Shown here: one piece after another, positions 40,943-48,706 of the stretch | Position numbering within the stretch: the first letter of the stretch is position 1 | Layout: the number at the start of each line of letters is the position of its first letter | Origin: Solimonas marina | GTDB taxonomy: Bacteria; Pseudomonadota; Gammaproteobacteria; Nevskiales; Nevskiaceae | Assembly (NCBI RefSeq): GCF_012241385.1 | Contig: NZ_JAAVXB010000001.1 | Location: 620,001-684,000 of the forward strand | Direction: 5' to 3' | Length of the DNA: 64,000 nt | Position numbers and translations under genes: made by a program | The notes under the pieces: model-generated | The model's input: the letters and a program-made list of their open reading frames with translations, nothing else | Database searches by the model: none | What the model was told of the DNA's origin: nothing

Positions 40943-41380
40943 ATGAAAAAACTGCTGGTGCTGGCGGCGCTCGTGGCCGGCTTGCTGTTTGCGTTCGCTC
41001 GCGGCGGTGAGGGTGGGCGCGGCCATGACGACGGTGCGATGCTGCCGTCCGACGCGACGCTGGCACAGGCGTTCGCCGATCATGCCGAACGTCTGCAGGT
41101 GCGCGGCGGCGGCCATGTCGTGGCGATCCTGCGCGACGACACCCAAGGCAGCCGGCACCAGCGCTTCGTGCTTCGCCTCGATTCCGGGCAGACGGTGTTG
41201 ATCGTCCACAACATCGATCTGGCGCCGCGCATCGACGATCTCGCCGAAGGCGATCTGGTCACGTTCAGCGGCGAATACATCTGGAATCCACAGGGGGGGC
41301 TGGTGCATTGGACGCATCACGATCCGGCCGGCCGCCACGCCGACGGCTGGTTGCAGCATGGCAGTCGCATCTACCGCTGA
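40943..41380 (+). CDS. DUF3465 domain exported protein
   Basis: A 145-aa protein with an N-terminal signal/anchor (KKLLVLAALVAGLLFAFA) and a DUF3465 beta domain: GGGHVVAILRDDTQGSRHQRFVLRL, then LIVHNIDLAPRIDDLAEGDLVTFSGEYIWNPQGGLVHWTHHDP. The HQRF and VHWTHHDP segments are family hallmarks. It is predicted to be periplasmic with an OB-like fold; function unknown. It converges on the RES toxin gene with 9 nt between stop codons. Confidence 0.82.
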   Translation: MKKLLVLAALVAGLLFAFARGGEGGRGHDDGAMLPSDATLAQAFADHAERLQVRGGGHVVAILRDDTQGSRHQRFVLRLDSGQTVLIVHNIDLAPRIDDLAEGDLVTFSGEYIWNPQGGLVHWTHHDPAGRHADGWLQHGSRIYR

Positions 41381-41389
41381 AGCGGGCGT

Positions 41390-42076
41390 TCAGTCTTCGC
41401 GGATGACGACCTTCGGTTTCGGCGAGCCGTCCCAGCGAAACACATAGGTTCTGGCGCGGCGCACGCGCGTCACCAGCGCCGGTCGAAAACATGCCAGGCA
41501 GGTGCCGCCGTCGCGGCGCACGCTGGGATAGACGACGCCCAGCGCGCCGGCGTCGAGCAACTGCTCGGCCAGCGCCTGCGACGCGCGATAGTTGTCCGAT
41601 TTCAGATACGGCGCGCAGCGCCGATCGTCGCGCAGGTCGTGCAGTTCGGCGTCGATGTCGGCGTGATAGTCGTCGTAACTGACTTCGTCGTCGTAGCGGT
41701 TGATCTCGGCCAACTGCACGGTCTTGTGGAAGATCACCTCGGCTTGCGAAGTCGCCAGCTCGAATGCCGCATACCAGGCGCCGCGTTCGGGGCCGTTGAA
41801 GCGCGCGCCGAGCGGGTGCGGGTGACAGAACGCGGCGTTGATGATGCGATAGTTCGGAATGCCGAACACCAGCTCGCGCACGCCGATGCCCGGTGCCAGA
41901 TCGTTCTCGGCGAGCAGACGGTCGTTGGTGGCGTGATCGAGATCGAACAGCTCGGCCAGGTGATCGTCGTCATCGGCGATGCGCGCCAGCACGCTATCGC
42001 CGCCGGGACGCATGCGCGTCGGAATCAGGCGGTGTGTGCCGCGGCGTTGCACGCGGCGGACAGGCGGCGCGTACAT
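41390..42076 (-). CDS. RES-domain toxin
   Basis: A 228-aa RES family toxin. The RES core is visible: RLIPTRMRPGGDSVLARIADD near residue 16, GARFNGPERGAWYAAFELATSQAEVIFHKT near 100-128 with the Arg, Tyr and Glu of the NAD-binding pocket, and the Ser-containing LGVVYPSVRRDGG near 190. RES toxins degrade or phosphorolyse NAD+, or ADP-ribosylate a target such as Prs. The start overlaps the antitoxin stop by 1 nt (TGATG), so the pair is translationally coupled. Confidence 0.9.
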   Translation of the reverse strand: MYAPPVRRVQRRGTHRLIPTRMRPGGDSVLARIADDDDHLAELFDLDHATNDRLLAENDLAPGIGVRELVFGIPNYRIINAAFCHPHPLGARFNGPERGAWYAAFELATSQAEVIFHKTVQLAEINRYDDEVSYDDYHADIDAELHDLRDDRRCAPYLKSDNYRASQALAEQLLDAGALGVVYPSVRRDGGTCLACFRPALVTRVRRARTYVFRWDGSPKPKVVIRED

Positions 42077-42510
42077 CAGCCGCCGCGCCGACCGTCGAGC
42101 AGGCGTCGCACCGTCAGCATCGCCGGCACGCCGCCACGGATCATGTAGTCGAGCGGCCGTGCGCCGCCGAAGATGCGGTTGCTGTTCGGCAGCTGCAGCC
42201 ACTCATCGGCCAGCGCCTCGCCGTGCAGGATGTTCAGGGCCTTGAAGATGCCGATCAAACAGGAGATCCGCGTCAGCCGGTCGGCATCGAGCACCTTGGC
42301 TGCCGGTGCCTTCTTCAGCTGGTAGAAGGGGCCGTTGCTCACCGCCAGGAGCTGGCGCGCATCGTCGTCGCGCAACCGCCAGTGCGCGCAGAGATTGAAG
42401 AATGCGCGGGCCGCGCCGCCGCTGAGTCGCTCGCGTTCGGACTTGAGCGACAGGTCGATCAGTGGCGCCGGATCGTAGCGCGTGTTCGGAAAGCTCGATG
42501 CGGTTTTCAT
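42076..42510 (-). CDS. Xre/MbcA/ParS-family antitoxin
   Basis: A 144-aa antitoxin. An N-terminal Xre-like HTH (about residues 30-85, RAFFNLCAHWRLRDDDARQLLAVSNGPFYQL) is joined to the C-terminal MbcA/ParS toxin-binding domain (DUF2384), ending FGGARPLDYMIRGGVPAMLTVRRLLD. It neutralises the RES toxin and probably represses its own promoter. The start has AGGAG 6 nt upstream; that site lies inside a 16-bp perfect palindrome. Antitoxin-first order is usual for this type II family. Confidence 0.9.
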   Translation of the reverse strand: MKTASSFPNTRYDPAPLIDLSLKSERERLSGGAARAFFNLCAHWRLRDDDARQLLAVSNGPFYQLKKAPAAKVLDADRLTRISCLIGIFKALNILHGEALADEWLQLPNSNRIFGGARPLDYMIRGGVPAMLTVRRLLDGRRGG

Positions 42511-42514
42511 GAGA

Positions 42515-42530
42515 ACTCCTGATCAGGAGT
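42515..42530. promoter_or_regulatory. Palindromic operator over the antitoxin ribosome-binding site
   Basis: ACTCCTGATCAGGAGT is a perfect 16-bp palindrome starting 5 nt before the antitoxin ATG; its AGGAGT half is the Shine-Dalgarno sequence. Candidate promoter elements on the minus strand (TTGCAC at 42560-42555, GATAGA at 42535-42530, 19-nt spacing) abut it. It is a likely site for autoregulation by the HTH antitoxin, and as RNA it could pair with itself and hide the ribosome-binding site. Confidence 0.65.
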
Positions 42531-42565
42531 CTATCAAAATCCGATCCGGACTCTGTGCAACAGGC

Positions 42566-43528
42566 CTAGAAAAAGTTTCGAGTCTTGAAGTACCAGTACA
42601 GCGAACCGGCGATGGTGCCGAGCAGGCCCAGTGCGTAGAAGTAACCGTAGCGCCAATGCAGCTCCGGCATGTTCTCGAAGTTCATGCCGTAGATGCCGAC
42701 GATCAAGGTCAGGGGGAAGAAGATCGCCGACAGCACCGTCAGCACCTGCATGATCTTGTTGGTGCGGTGCGCGACCGCGGCGAAGTACAGCTGTACTGCG
42801 GCTTCGATATCGCGTTCCTGCCCACTCGCGTAGTTGAGCACACGGTTCACGTGCTCGACGAGATCGTGCACGCGGACCTGCAGGGTCTTGTTCCACTCGA
42901 ACTGTGTGCCGCGACGCCAGGCGTCGAGCGCCTCGACCTGGCTTTCGGTCAAGGCTTCCAGGCGGCGCACCTGCTTGCGTGCGTCGAGCAGTGCGCTCCA
43001 GTCGGTGGTGGTGGTATTCGGATCGAGCAGATCGTCCTGCATCTCGGTCAGTTGCTCGGCCATCGGTTCGCGGATTGCCAGGAAGCGGTCGACCATGGTG
43101 TCGAGCAGCAGATGCGCGAGCAGCAAAGGCGAGCCCGGCGGCCGCACATGTGTGTCGAACAGCCGAGCGCGGACGCGCTGCACGCTGACGCTGTCGTGGT
43201 TGCAGATCGTCACCAGCACGCGCTTGAAGATGAACATCGCCGTGGTTCGCGGCTCGATCGGAAACGGCGCTTCGCCGGGACCCAGGCCCTGGAAGATCAG
43301 CATGTCGTAGTCGGCCGTGCCGTCGAAGAACGACGGGTGCCGACTGTTGAGGCTGTCTTCGATGTGCTGGGGGTCGATCGCCGCGCGAACCTTGGGTTCG
43401 GCCCAGCACGGCCAATCGGCCGCTTCGTCGCGAAAGAAGTCGGCCCAGAAAAAGCCGTTGGCCGGCAGGGGCTGGTTCGGGTCGATGCGGTGCGGCGGTT
43501 TGCCGTCTTCGAAGTGATAGAGCTCCAT
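42566..43528 (-). CDS. CorA-family divalent metal transporter
   Basis: A 320-aa CorA/MIT-family channel. A large cytoplasmic domain (about residues 1-255) leads to two C-terminal helices. The signature GMN lies in IVGIYGMNFENMPEL near residue 281, between helices, and the tail is basic (YWYFKTRNFF). The family moves Mg2+, Co2+ or Ni2+ by channel flow; some relatives (ZntB) move Zn2+. It is divergent from the second PadR gene, and CGATATAT operator-like repeats lie between them. Confidence 0.9.
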   Translation of the reverse strand: MELYHFEDGKPPHRIDPNQPLPANGFFWADFFRDEAADWPCWAEPKVRAAIDPQHIEDSLNSRHPSFFDGTADYDMLIFQGLGPGEAPFPIEPRTTAMFIFKRVLVTICNHDSVSVQRVRARLFDTHVRPPGSPLLLAHLLLDTMVDRFLAIREPMAEQLTEMQDDLLDPNTTTTDWSALLDARKQVRRLEALTESQVEALDAWRRGTQFEWNKTLQVRVHDLVEHVNRVLNYASGQERDIEAAVQLYFAAVAHRTNKIMQVLTVLSAIFFPLTLIVGIYGMNFENMPELHWRYGYFYALGLLGTIAGSLYWYFKTRNFF

Positions 43529-43606
43529 ACGCTAACCATAAGCAGGACGGGCCTCGGCGGCCAAGCCCTCTGCGAACGGCAGCCCGCCGATATGACGGCG
43601 GCGCTG

Positions 43607-43642
43607 CGATATATTTGACGATAGATATATCGTACGATATAT
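43607..43642. promoter_or_regulatory. Clustered CGATATAT half-sites, probable PadR operator
   Basis: CGATATAT occurs at 43607-43614 and 43635-43642, and its reverse complement at 43625-43632. The last two form the perfect 18-bp palindrome ATATATCGTACGATATAT (43625-43642). They lie 37-72 nt before the PadR start and 79 nt from the corA start. The half-site is that of the palindrome before the first PadR gene at 34452. Likely autoregulation and possibly corA control. Confidence 0.7.
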
Positions 43643-43678
43643 TTTCAGTACACAAAGACGACTCAAAAGGATAAAGCC

Positions 43679-44362
43679 ATGCGTGGCATGTACGAACGTT
43701 TTCATCAAATCCGCGCGGCCCGCCACGGCGGCCGCCATCACGGTTTCTTCGGCTTCGGTGGTTTCGACAACGGCTTCCCGGAAATGGGCGATGGTCGTTT
43801 CCGCTTCGGTGCCGGCCGCAAACTCGGTTCTGCCGACCTGCAGCTGCTGGTGTTGTCGCTGCTCGCCGAAAAGCCGGGCCACGGTTACGAGCTGATCAAG
43901 GCCCTCGAAGAAAAATCCAAGGGCTATTACAGCCCGAGCCCCGGTGTGATCTACCCGGCGCTGACCTATCTCGAAGAGATCGGGTATGCGAGCGTCCAGC
44001 TCGAGGGCACGAAGAAGCGCTACCACATCACCGACGACGGCCTGACGCAGCTTGAAACGCAGCGCGAGACGGTCGATGCCCTGCTGCAGCAGCTGGCCTG
44101 GATCGGCGAGCGCATGGCGCAAATGCGCGAGACGTTTTCGGGCGCCGAGGCCGAGGATGACGGCCTGTTCGCTGGCTTCGGCCCGCGCGGCCGGGGTGGT
44201 CGCGGCGGTCGAGAGGGTCGCGGGGCCATGGCGGCCGAGCTGCGCCAGGCGCGACATGCCTTGAAGGCCGCGATGATCGAGAAGGTTCGCGGTTCGGCTG
44301 AGCAGCAGAAGCAGATTGCCGAGATTCTGGAGCGCGCTGCGGAGCAGATTCGCGCGCTGTGA
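43679..44362 (+). CDS. PadR-family regulator with His/Gly-rich N-terminus
   Basis: A 227-aa PadR regulator. The N-terminal 45 residues are His/Gly/Phe-rich (ARHGGRHHGFFGFGGFDNGF), a possible metal-binding extension as in YqjI. The winged helix follows: LQLLVLSLLAEKPGHGYELIKALEEKS and YSPSPGVIYPALTYLEEIGYASVQ. An interdomain Arg/Gly stretch (RGRGGRGGREGRG, about residues 168-180) precedes the dimerisation helix. It resembles the PadR at 33.8 kb and shares operator half-sites with it. It is divergent from corA and ends at a strong terminator. Confidence 0.88.
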   Translation: MRGMYERFHQIRAARHGGRHHGFFGFGGFDNGFPEMGDGRFRFGAGRKLGSADLQLLVLSLLAEKPGHGYELIKALEEKSKGYYSPSPGVIYPALTYLEEIGYASVQLEGTKKRYHITDDGLTQLETQRETVDALLQQLAWIGERMAQMRETFSGAEAEDDGLFAGFGPRGRGGRGGREGRGAMAAELRQARHALKAAMIEKVRGSAEQQKQIAEILERAAEQIRAL

Positions 44363-44387
44363 CGGGCGACGGCCGTTCAAAGAAAAA

Positions 44388-44417
44388 GGGAGTCTCCGTT
44401 GGGAGACTCCCTTTTTT
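44388..44417. terminator. Bidirectional intrinsic terminator of padR and mdh
   Basis: GGGAGTCTCC (44388-44397), GTTG loop, GGAGACTCCC (44402-44411) and TTTTTT (44412-44417): a perfect 10-bp stem. AAAAA just upstream (44383-44387) provides the T-run on the minus strand, so it can also end mdh transcripts. The rest of the gap to mdh holds GC-rich sequence with a copy of the 14-mer CCGCGCATTGCGCG at 44485-44498. Confidence 0.93.
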
Positions 44418-44525
44418 GTGCGCAGGCCGCGTGGCTCGAATCCGCCGCGGTGACCGCCGCACGCCCGACACGCTGCCGGCGATCCCGCGCATTGCGCGCG
44501 GCCCTCGCCGGGTGGGTGTCGGGCT

Positions 44526-45503
44526 TTACTTCAACAGCTCTTCAATCGCCGCACGCTCTTCGCGCAGTTCCTTCTCGGTGGCGTCCATGCGGCCGCGCGA
44601 GAATTCGTTGACCGGCAGGCCCTGGACGATTTCGTACTGGCCGTTGGCGCAGATCACCGGATAGCCGTAGACGACGCCCGGCTTGATGCCGTACGAGCCG
44701 TCCGACGGGATGCCCATGCTGACCCACTTGCCGTCGGTGCCCAGCGCCCAGTCGCGCATGTGGTCGACAGCCGACGACGCAGCCGAGGCGGCCGACGACA
44801 GGCCACGCGCCTTGATGATCGCGGCGCCGCGCTGCTGCACGGTCGGGATGAAGTCCTTTTCCACCCATTCCTGATCGACGAGGTTGACCGCAGCCTTGCC
44901 GCCGACCAGCGTGTGGGTGATGTCCGGGTACTGGGTGGCCGAGTGGTTGCCCCAGATGATCATCTTCTCGATGTCGGTGGTCTTGGTGCCGGTCTTGGCG
45001 GCGAGCTGGCTCAGCGCGCGGTTGTGGTCGAGACGGACCATGGCCGTGAACTGCTTCGGGTCCAGCGACTTGGCGTTGCTCTGTGCGATCAGCGCATTGG
45101 TGTTGGCCGGGTTGCCGACCACCAGCACCTTGACGTCACGGCTGGCCTTGGCGTCGAGTGCCTTGCCCTGCACCGAGAAGATCTTGGCATTGGCTTCGAG
45201 CAGATCCTTGCGCTCCATGCCCGGGCCGCGCGGACGCGCACCGACCAGCAGCGCGTAGTCGGTGCCATCGAAGGCTTCCATCGGGTCGGCCGTGGCGATC
45301 ACTTCCTGAACCAGCGGGAAGGCGCAGTCGTCGACTTCCATCACCGTGCCCTTGAGCTTTTCGAGCGAGTCGGGAATGTCGAGCAGCTGCAGGATGATCG
45401 GCTGATCAGGGCCGAGCATCGAACCGCTGGCGATGCGGAAAATGAGCGAATAGGCAATCTGGCCGGCAGCGCCGGTAATGGCGACCTTGACGGGCTTCTT
45501 CAT
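44526..45503 (-). CDS. mdh: Malate dehydrogenase (NAD)
   Basis: A 325-aa MDH of the type found in Xanthomonas and betaproteobacteria. The NAD loop is [21 protein letters not shown], the mobile-loop Arg residues are in [19 protein letters not shown], and catalytic His lies in [12 protein letters not shown] near residue 187. It interconverts malate and oxaloacetate in the TCA cycle. The start at 45503 has GGAG 8 nt upstream and fits the family. It is monocistronic and divergent from the DUF4331 gene. Confidence 0.96.
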   Translation of the reverse strand: MKKPVKVAITGAAGQIAYSLIFRIASGSMLGPDQPIILQLLDIPDSLEKLKGTVMEVDDCAFPLVQEVIATADPMEAFDGTDYALLVGARPRGPGMERKDLLEANAKIFSVQGKALDAKASRDVKVLVVGNPANTNALIAQSNAKSLDPKQFTAMVRLDHNRALSQLAAKTGTKTTDIEKMIIWGNHSATQYPDITHTLVGGKAAVNLVDQEWVEKDFIPTVQQRGAAIIKARGLSSAASAASSAVDHMRDWALGTDGKWVSMGIPSDGSYGIKPGVVYGYPVICANGQYEIVQGLPVNEFSRGRMDATEKELREERAAIEELLK

Positions 45504-45615
45504 GTATTGACTCCGCGTGAGTGAGGGGCGGGACTTCGAAAACGGGGTCGCAATTCTAAACAATCATGCCGCTGAGCGGGAAAAACCCCCAAAACGGTGC
45601 GTGAGAGGCCCCGAG

Positions 45616-45631
45616 ATGAAATTAATTTCAT
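45616..45631. promoter_or_regulatory. AT-rich perfect palindrome between mdh and DUF4331 gene
   Basis: ATGAAATTAATTTCAT is a perfect 16-bp palindrome. It lies 74 nt before the DUF4331 start and 113 nt before the mdh start, in a 201-nt divergent gap. Such AT-rich symmetry in GC-rich DNA suggests an operator. I cannot assign the regulator. Confidence 0.5.
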
Positions 45632-45704
45632 GTCGACGCATCCGTGTGCGCCGCGCCGCCGTATTCCCTGTTACCAACCAAGGAAAACGGATCAGGGGAA
45701 TCTC

Positions 45705-47225
45705 ATGCGGATGCGAAATCAGCTTTGCAGCGTGTTGTGTCTTGCCGTGCTGCCGGCAGCCGCCATGGCATCGAGTCACCGCGAGGCGCCGATGATCGCC
45801 GGCATGCCGCGCGTCGATGCCAGCGATTTCTACATGTTTAAGTCGTATGAACAGGGGCGTGGCGACTACGTGACCCTGATCGCCAACTATCTGCCGCTGC
45901 AGGACGCCTATGGCGGACCGAACTATTTCAAGCTCGACCCGGCCGCGCTCTACGAAATTCACATCGACAACAACGGTGATTCGGAAGAGGATCTGACCTT
46001 TCAGTTCCGCTTCAAGAACACCTACAAGGGGCTCGCGGTTCCGACCGGTGCCGCCGCCGATGTCGCGGTGCCACTCAACAACATCGGCGCCATCGACAAG
46101 GACGGCGCCAACCTCAATGTCACCGAGACCTACACCTTGTCGTTGATCCGCGGCGATCGCCGCACCGGCATGAAGTCGGCGATCGCCAGCGACAGCGGTG
46201 CGACGACTTTCGACAAGCCGGCCGACAACATCGGCAGCAAGTCGATACCGGACTACGCCAGCTACGCGCAGCAGTTCATCTACAACATTGCCATTCCCGG
46301 CTGTTCCGAGCCGGGACGGGTGTTCGTCGGACAGCGGCACGACGGCTTCGTCGTCAACCTCGGTCAGGTTTTCGACCTCGTCAATCTGAATCCGCTCGGG
46401 GCCCGCAACTCGGGCAGCAACGCGATCGCCGACAAGAATGTCACCTCGCTGGCGCTGGAAGTCCCGGCGTCATGTCTGACTGCCAACGACGATCCGGTGA
46501 TCGGCGGCTGGACCACGGCCAGCCTGCCGCAGTCGCGCATCCTCAATCCGACGCCGACCGGGCCGACCGCGAGCAGCGCCGGCAAGGGGCCGGCGGTCGA
46601 AGGTGGTGCCTACACCCAGGTGTCGCGCCTCGGCTCGCCGCTGGTCAACGAAGTCGTGATCGGCATCACCGACAAGGACAAGTTCAACGCCAGCGAGCCG
46701 AAGAACGACGTCGACAACTTCGGCACCTACGTGCTGTATCCGACGCTGCCGGTACTGGTCAACGCGCTGTTCGGCGTGCCGCCGCCGGCGACGCCGCGCA
46801 ACGACCTGCTCGCGGCCTTCGTCACCGGCATCACCGCCACCGTCAACGGCAGCGCGTTCAAGTTCACGGCGCCGGCCAACCTGACCGTGCCGGGCGAGAT
46901 GCTGCGCCTCAACACGGCGATTGCCGCTGAACCGATCGCACAGCAGAAGGACCTCGGTTTTCTTGCTTGCGACCTCGGTGGTTTTCCGAATGGCCGTCGC
47001 CCGGTCGACGATGTCGTCGACATCGCGTTGACCGTCGCCGAAGGGGCGATCACCGCCGACAATCCGAACAGCCTGCAGACCTGCGACGTCAGCGGTGCCA
47101 CGCCGACGGTCGTCAACGAAGGTGCGGTGGTCAACGACGGCGCGCTGCCGGATCCGGCGTCGTATCTGACCGTGTTCCCTTACCTCGGCACGCCGCTGCC
47201 GGGCGCCACCACGCCGTCGACCTGA
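45705..47225 (+). CDS. DUF4331 domain secreted protein
   Basis: A 506-aa exported protein. A signal peptide covers about residues 1-22 (ends PAAAMA), and the mature protein begins SSHREAPMIAGMPRVDASDFYMF, the hallmark opening of DUF4331. An acidic loop DNNGDSEEDLTFQF near residue 87 is Ca2+-site-like, and FLACDLGGFPNGRRPVDDVVDIAL near 425 is a second conserved block. Function is unknown for the family. GGGGAA precedes the ATG; an ATG two codons later is possible. A small lipoprotein follows by 11 nt. The cassette with TPR and HupE-type genes recurs in my recollection of other proteobacterial genomes. Confidence 0.88.
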   Translation: MRMRNQLCSVLCLAVLPAAAMASSHREAPMIAGMPRVDASDFYMFKSYEQGRGDYVTLIANYLPLQDAYGGPNYFKLDPAALYEIHIDNNGDSEEDLTFQFRFKNTYKGLAVPTGAAADVAVPLNNIGAIDKDGANLNVTETYTLSLIRGDRRTGMKSAIASDSGATTFDKPADNIGSKSIPDYASYAQQFIYNIAIPGCSEPGRVFVGQRHDGFVVNLGQVFDLVNLNPLGARNSGSNAIADKNVTSLALEVPASCLTANDDPVIGGWTTASLPQSRILNPTPTGPTASSAGKGPAVEGGAYTQVSRLGSPLVNEVVIGITDKDKFNASEPKNDVDNFGTYVLYPTLPVLVNALFGVPPPATPRNDLLAAFVTGITATVNGSAFKFTAPANLTVPGEMLRLNTAIAAEPIAQQKDLGFLACDLGGFPNGRRPVDDVVDIALTVAEGAITADNPNSLQTCDVSGATPTVVNEGAVVNDGALPDPASYLTVFPYLGTPLPGATTPST

Positions 47226-47236
47226 GGAGGCCCGCC

Positions 47237-47491
47237 ATGATCAGGAACGCGATGTGGCTGAGCGTCGGGCTCGTTGCCGCCGGTACGCTGCTCAGCGGTT
47301 GCGACGACAACCATCACAACCGTAGCGGCATGATGGCCGGCACGCAGATCAGCGTGCCGGAGTTGGCGGTCGATCAGGTTGCGCGGCGTACCTGTGACGA
47401 CGTCGAGCCCGATGAAATCAACACCGTGCAGTTTCGCGACAGCGATGCGCTGGTGCAGGTCGCCACACTCACCCCCGGCTGCGCGTACTAG
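47237..47491 (+). CDS. Small lipoprotein cotranscribed with DUF4331 gene
   Basis: An 84-aa predicted lipoprotein: signal WLSVGLVAAGTLLSGC with lipobox LLSGC, then a His/Asp/Asn-rich start of the mature chain (DDNHHNRSGMM). Two further cysteines (RRTCDDVEPDE and the C-terminal TPGCAY) may form a disulfide. The start has GAGGAGG 7 nt upstream, the strongest ribosome-binding site in the neighbourhood. It lies 11 nt after the DUF4331 gene and before a terminator, so it is the second gene of a two-gene operon. No function known. Confidence 0.75.
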   Translation: MIRNAMWLSVGLVAAGTLLSGCDDNHHNRSGMMAGTQISVPELAVDQVARRTCDDVEPDEINTVQFRDSDALVQVATLTPGCAY

Positions 47492-47531
47492 AGGTTACTG
47501 CCGCCTCAAGTGTTGTTGGGGGTGCCCTCGT

Positions 47532-47558
47532 GAGGCCCGTTCGCGGGCCTCTTTTTTT
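47532..47558 (+). terminator. Intrinsic terminator with TTCG tetraloop
   Basis: GAGGCCCG (47532-47539), TTCG, CGGGCCTC (47544-47551), then TTTTTTT. A perfect 8-bp stem with the extra-stable UUCG loop ends the DUF4331 operon. On the other strand there is no T-run after the stem, so it is one-directional. Confidence 0.95.
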
Positions 47559-47572
47559 GTAAGCAGGACGGA

Positions 47573-48706
47573 TCAGAACGATAGCAGTCGCAGCGCGAAG
47601 GCACGTTCGACGAACCACAGCACGCCGACCGCGGTGACCAGCACCGAGCCCGGCAACAGCACGGCGCGGCGGTACAGCACCGAGCGGCGGAACGCGAAGG
47701 TCAGCGGAATCACGACCGCGACCAGCGACAGCTGCGCCGCCTCGACGCCGAAGTTGAACGCCGCCAGTGCCCAGACCCGGCCGGTCACCGGCAGCCCCAG
47801 ATCGATCAGTGCGCTGGCGATCGCCGAGCCGTGGATCAGTCCGAACGCGGCAGCGATCCACGCCAGACGTCGATGGACCAGCGGCACGAGGTTGTTGAAC
47901 CCGGCGAACGCCACCGTCGCCGCCACCGCCGCCTCGACCCAGCGCGACGGCCAGTGCACCCAGCCGAGCGCCGCCAGCGTCAGTGTCGTCGCGTGCGCCA
48001 GCGTGAATGCCGTGACGATGCCGGCGGTCTGCCAGACGGCGCCGCGCAGGTTCGGCGCCACCTGCCAGCCGCTGCGCGTACGCCACAAGACCGCCGGCAG
48101 GAACAGGCCGGCGAGAAACAGCATGTGATCGAGACCGGTCCAGACGTGCCAGACGCCTTCGTGAAAATAGGTACGGAACACGCGCCAGACCGACGGGCCG
48201 TCGCCGCCAAAGCGCACCGTACCGCTGTCCGGCGCCAGCACCGATGTGTACAGCGCGTCGTGCAGACGCAGAGTCAGCAAGCCGCGGTGCTGGCGGTCGA
48301 GATCGAACAGCAGCTGGTAACGGAGACTCAGTTGCTCGACGGCTTGCGGGCAATGACCCTCGAGATCGAGCGCGGCGTAATGGCCGTCGGCATGTTCGGC
48401 GATGCGCAACTGCGTGACGCGCACCGTGCAGTTGCGCGCATCGCCCTGCAATTGCAGACGCGACAGCGCGTAGTCGTCGATGCGCGCCCGGGCGTGACGG
48501 ACCTCGCCCCAGGTGATGGCGCCGTCGTCGTTGACGTCGAGGCCGATCGCCGAGTCGAGATCGCGCAAGGCGATGTCCCAGCGTCCCTGCAGCGCGGCGC
48601 CGTCGACGTCGAGTTGCAGATAGCTGCTGCTCGATGCGTGCGCCGCCGCCGCCGGTGCGGCCAGTGCCAGCAGCAGACCGAGCGCCAGGCGGCTGGCGCG
48701 CTTCAA
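47573..48706 (-). CDS. HupE/UreJ-family membrane protein with EF-hand loop
   Basis: A 377-aa protein. A signal sequence (LALGLLLALAAPAAAAHA) is followed by a periplasmic domain of about 170 residues and then seven or so helices of the HupE/UreJ_2 family: HEGVWHVWTGLDHMLFLAGLFLPAV near residue 200, with the His/Asp motif of that family, and ALIDLGLPVTGRVWALAAFNFGVEAAQL near 305. D57-V-N-D-D-G-A-I-T-W-G-E68 is a complete EF-hand calcium loop. The start is TTG at 48706, chosen because it overlaps the TPR stop (TTGA) and yields the signal sequence. Metal transport is known for true HupE; here it is inference. Confidence 0.83.
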   Translation of the reverse strand: MKRASRLALGLLLALAAPAAAAHASSSSYLQLDVDGAALQGRWDIALRDLDSAIGLDVNDDGAITWGEVRHARARIDDYALSRLQLQGDARNCTVRVTQLRIAEHADGHYAALDLEGHCPQAVEQLSLRYQLLFDLDRQHRGLLTLRLHDALYTSVLAPDSGTVRFGGDGPSVWRVFRTYFHEGVWHVWTGLDHMLFLAGLFLPAVLWRTRSGWQVAPNLRGAVWQTAGIVTAFTLAHATTLTLAALGWVHWPSRWVEAAVAATVAFAGFNNLVPLVHRRLAWIAAAFGLIHGSAIASALIDLGLPVTGRVWALAAFNFGVEAAQLSLVAVVIPLTFAFRRSVLYRRAVLLPGSVLVTAVGVLWFVERAFALRLLSF

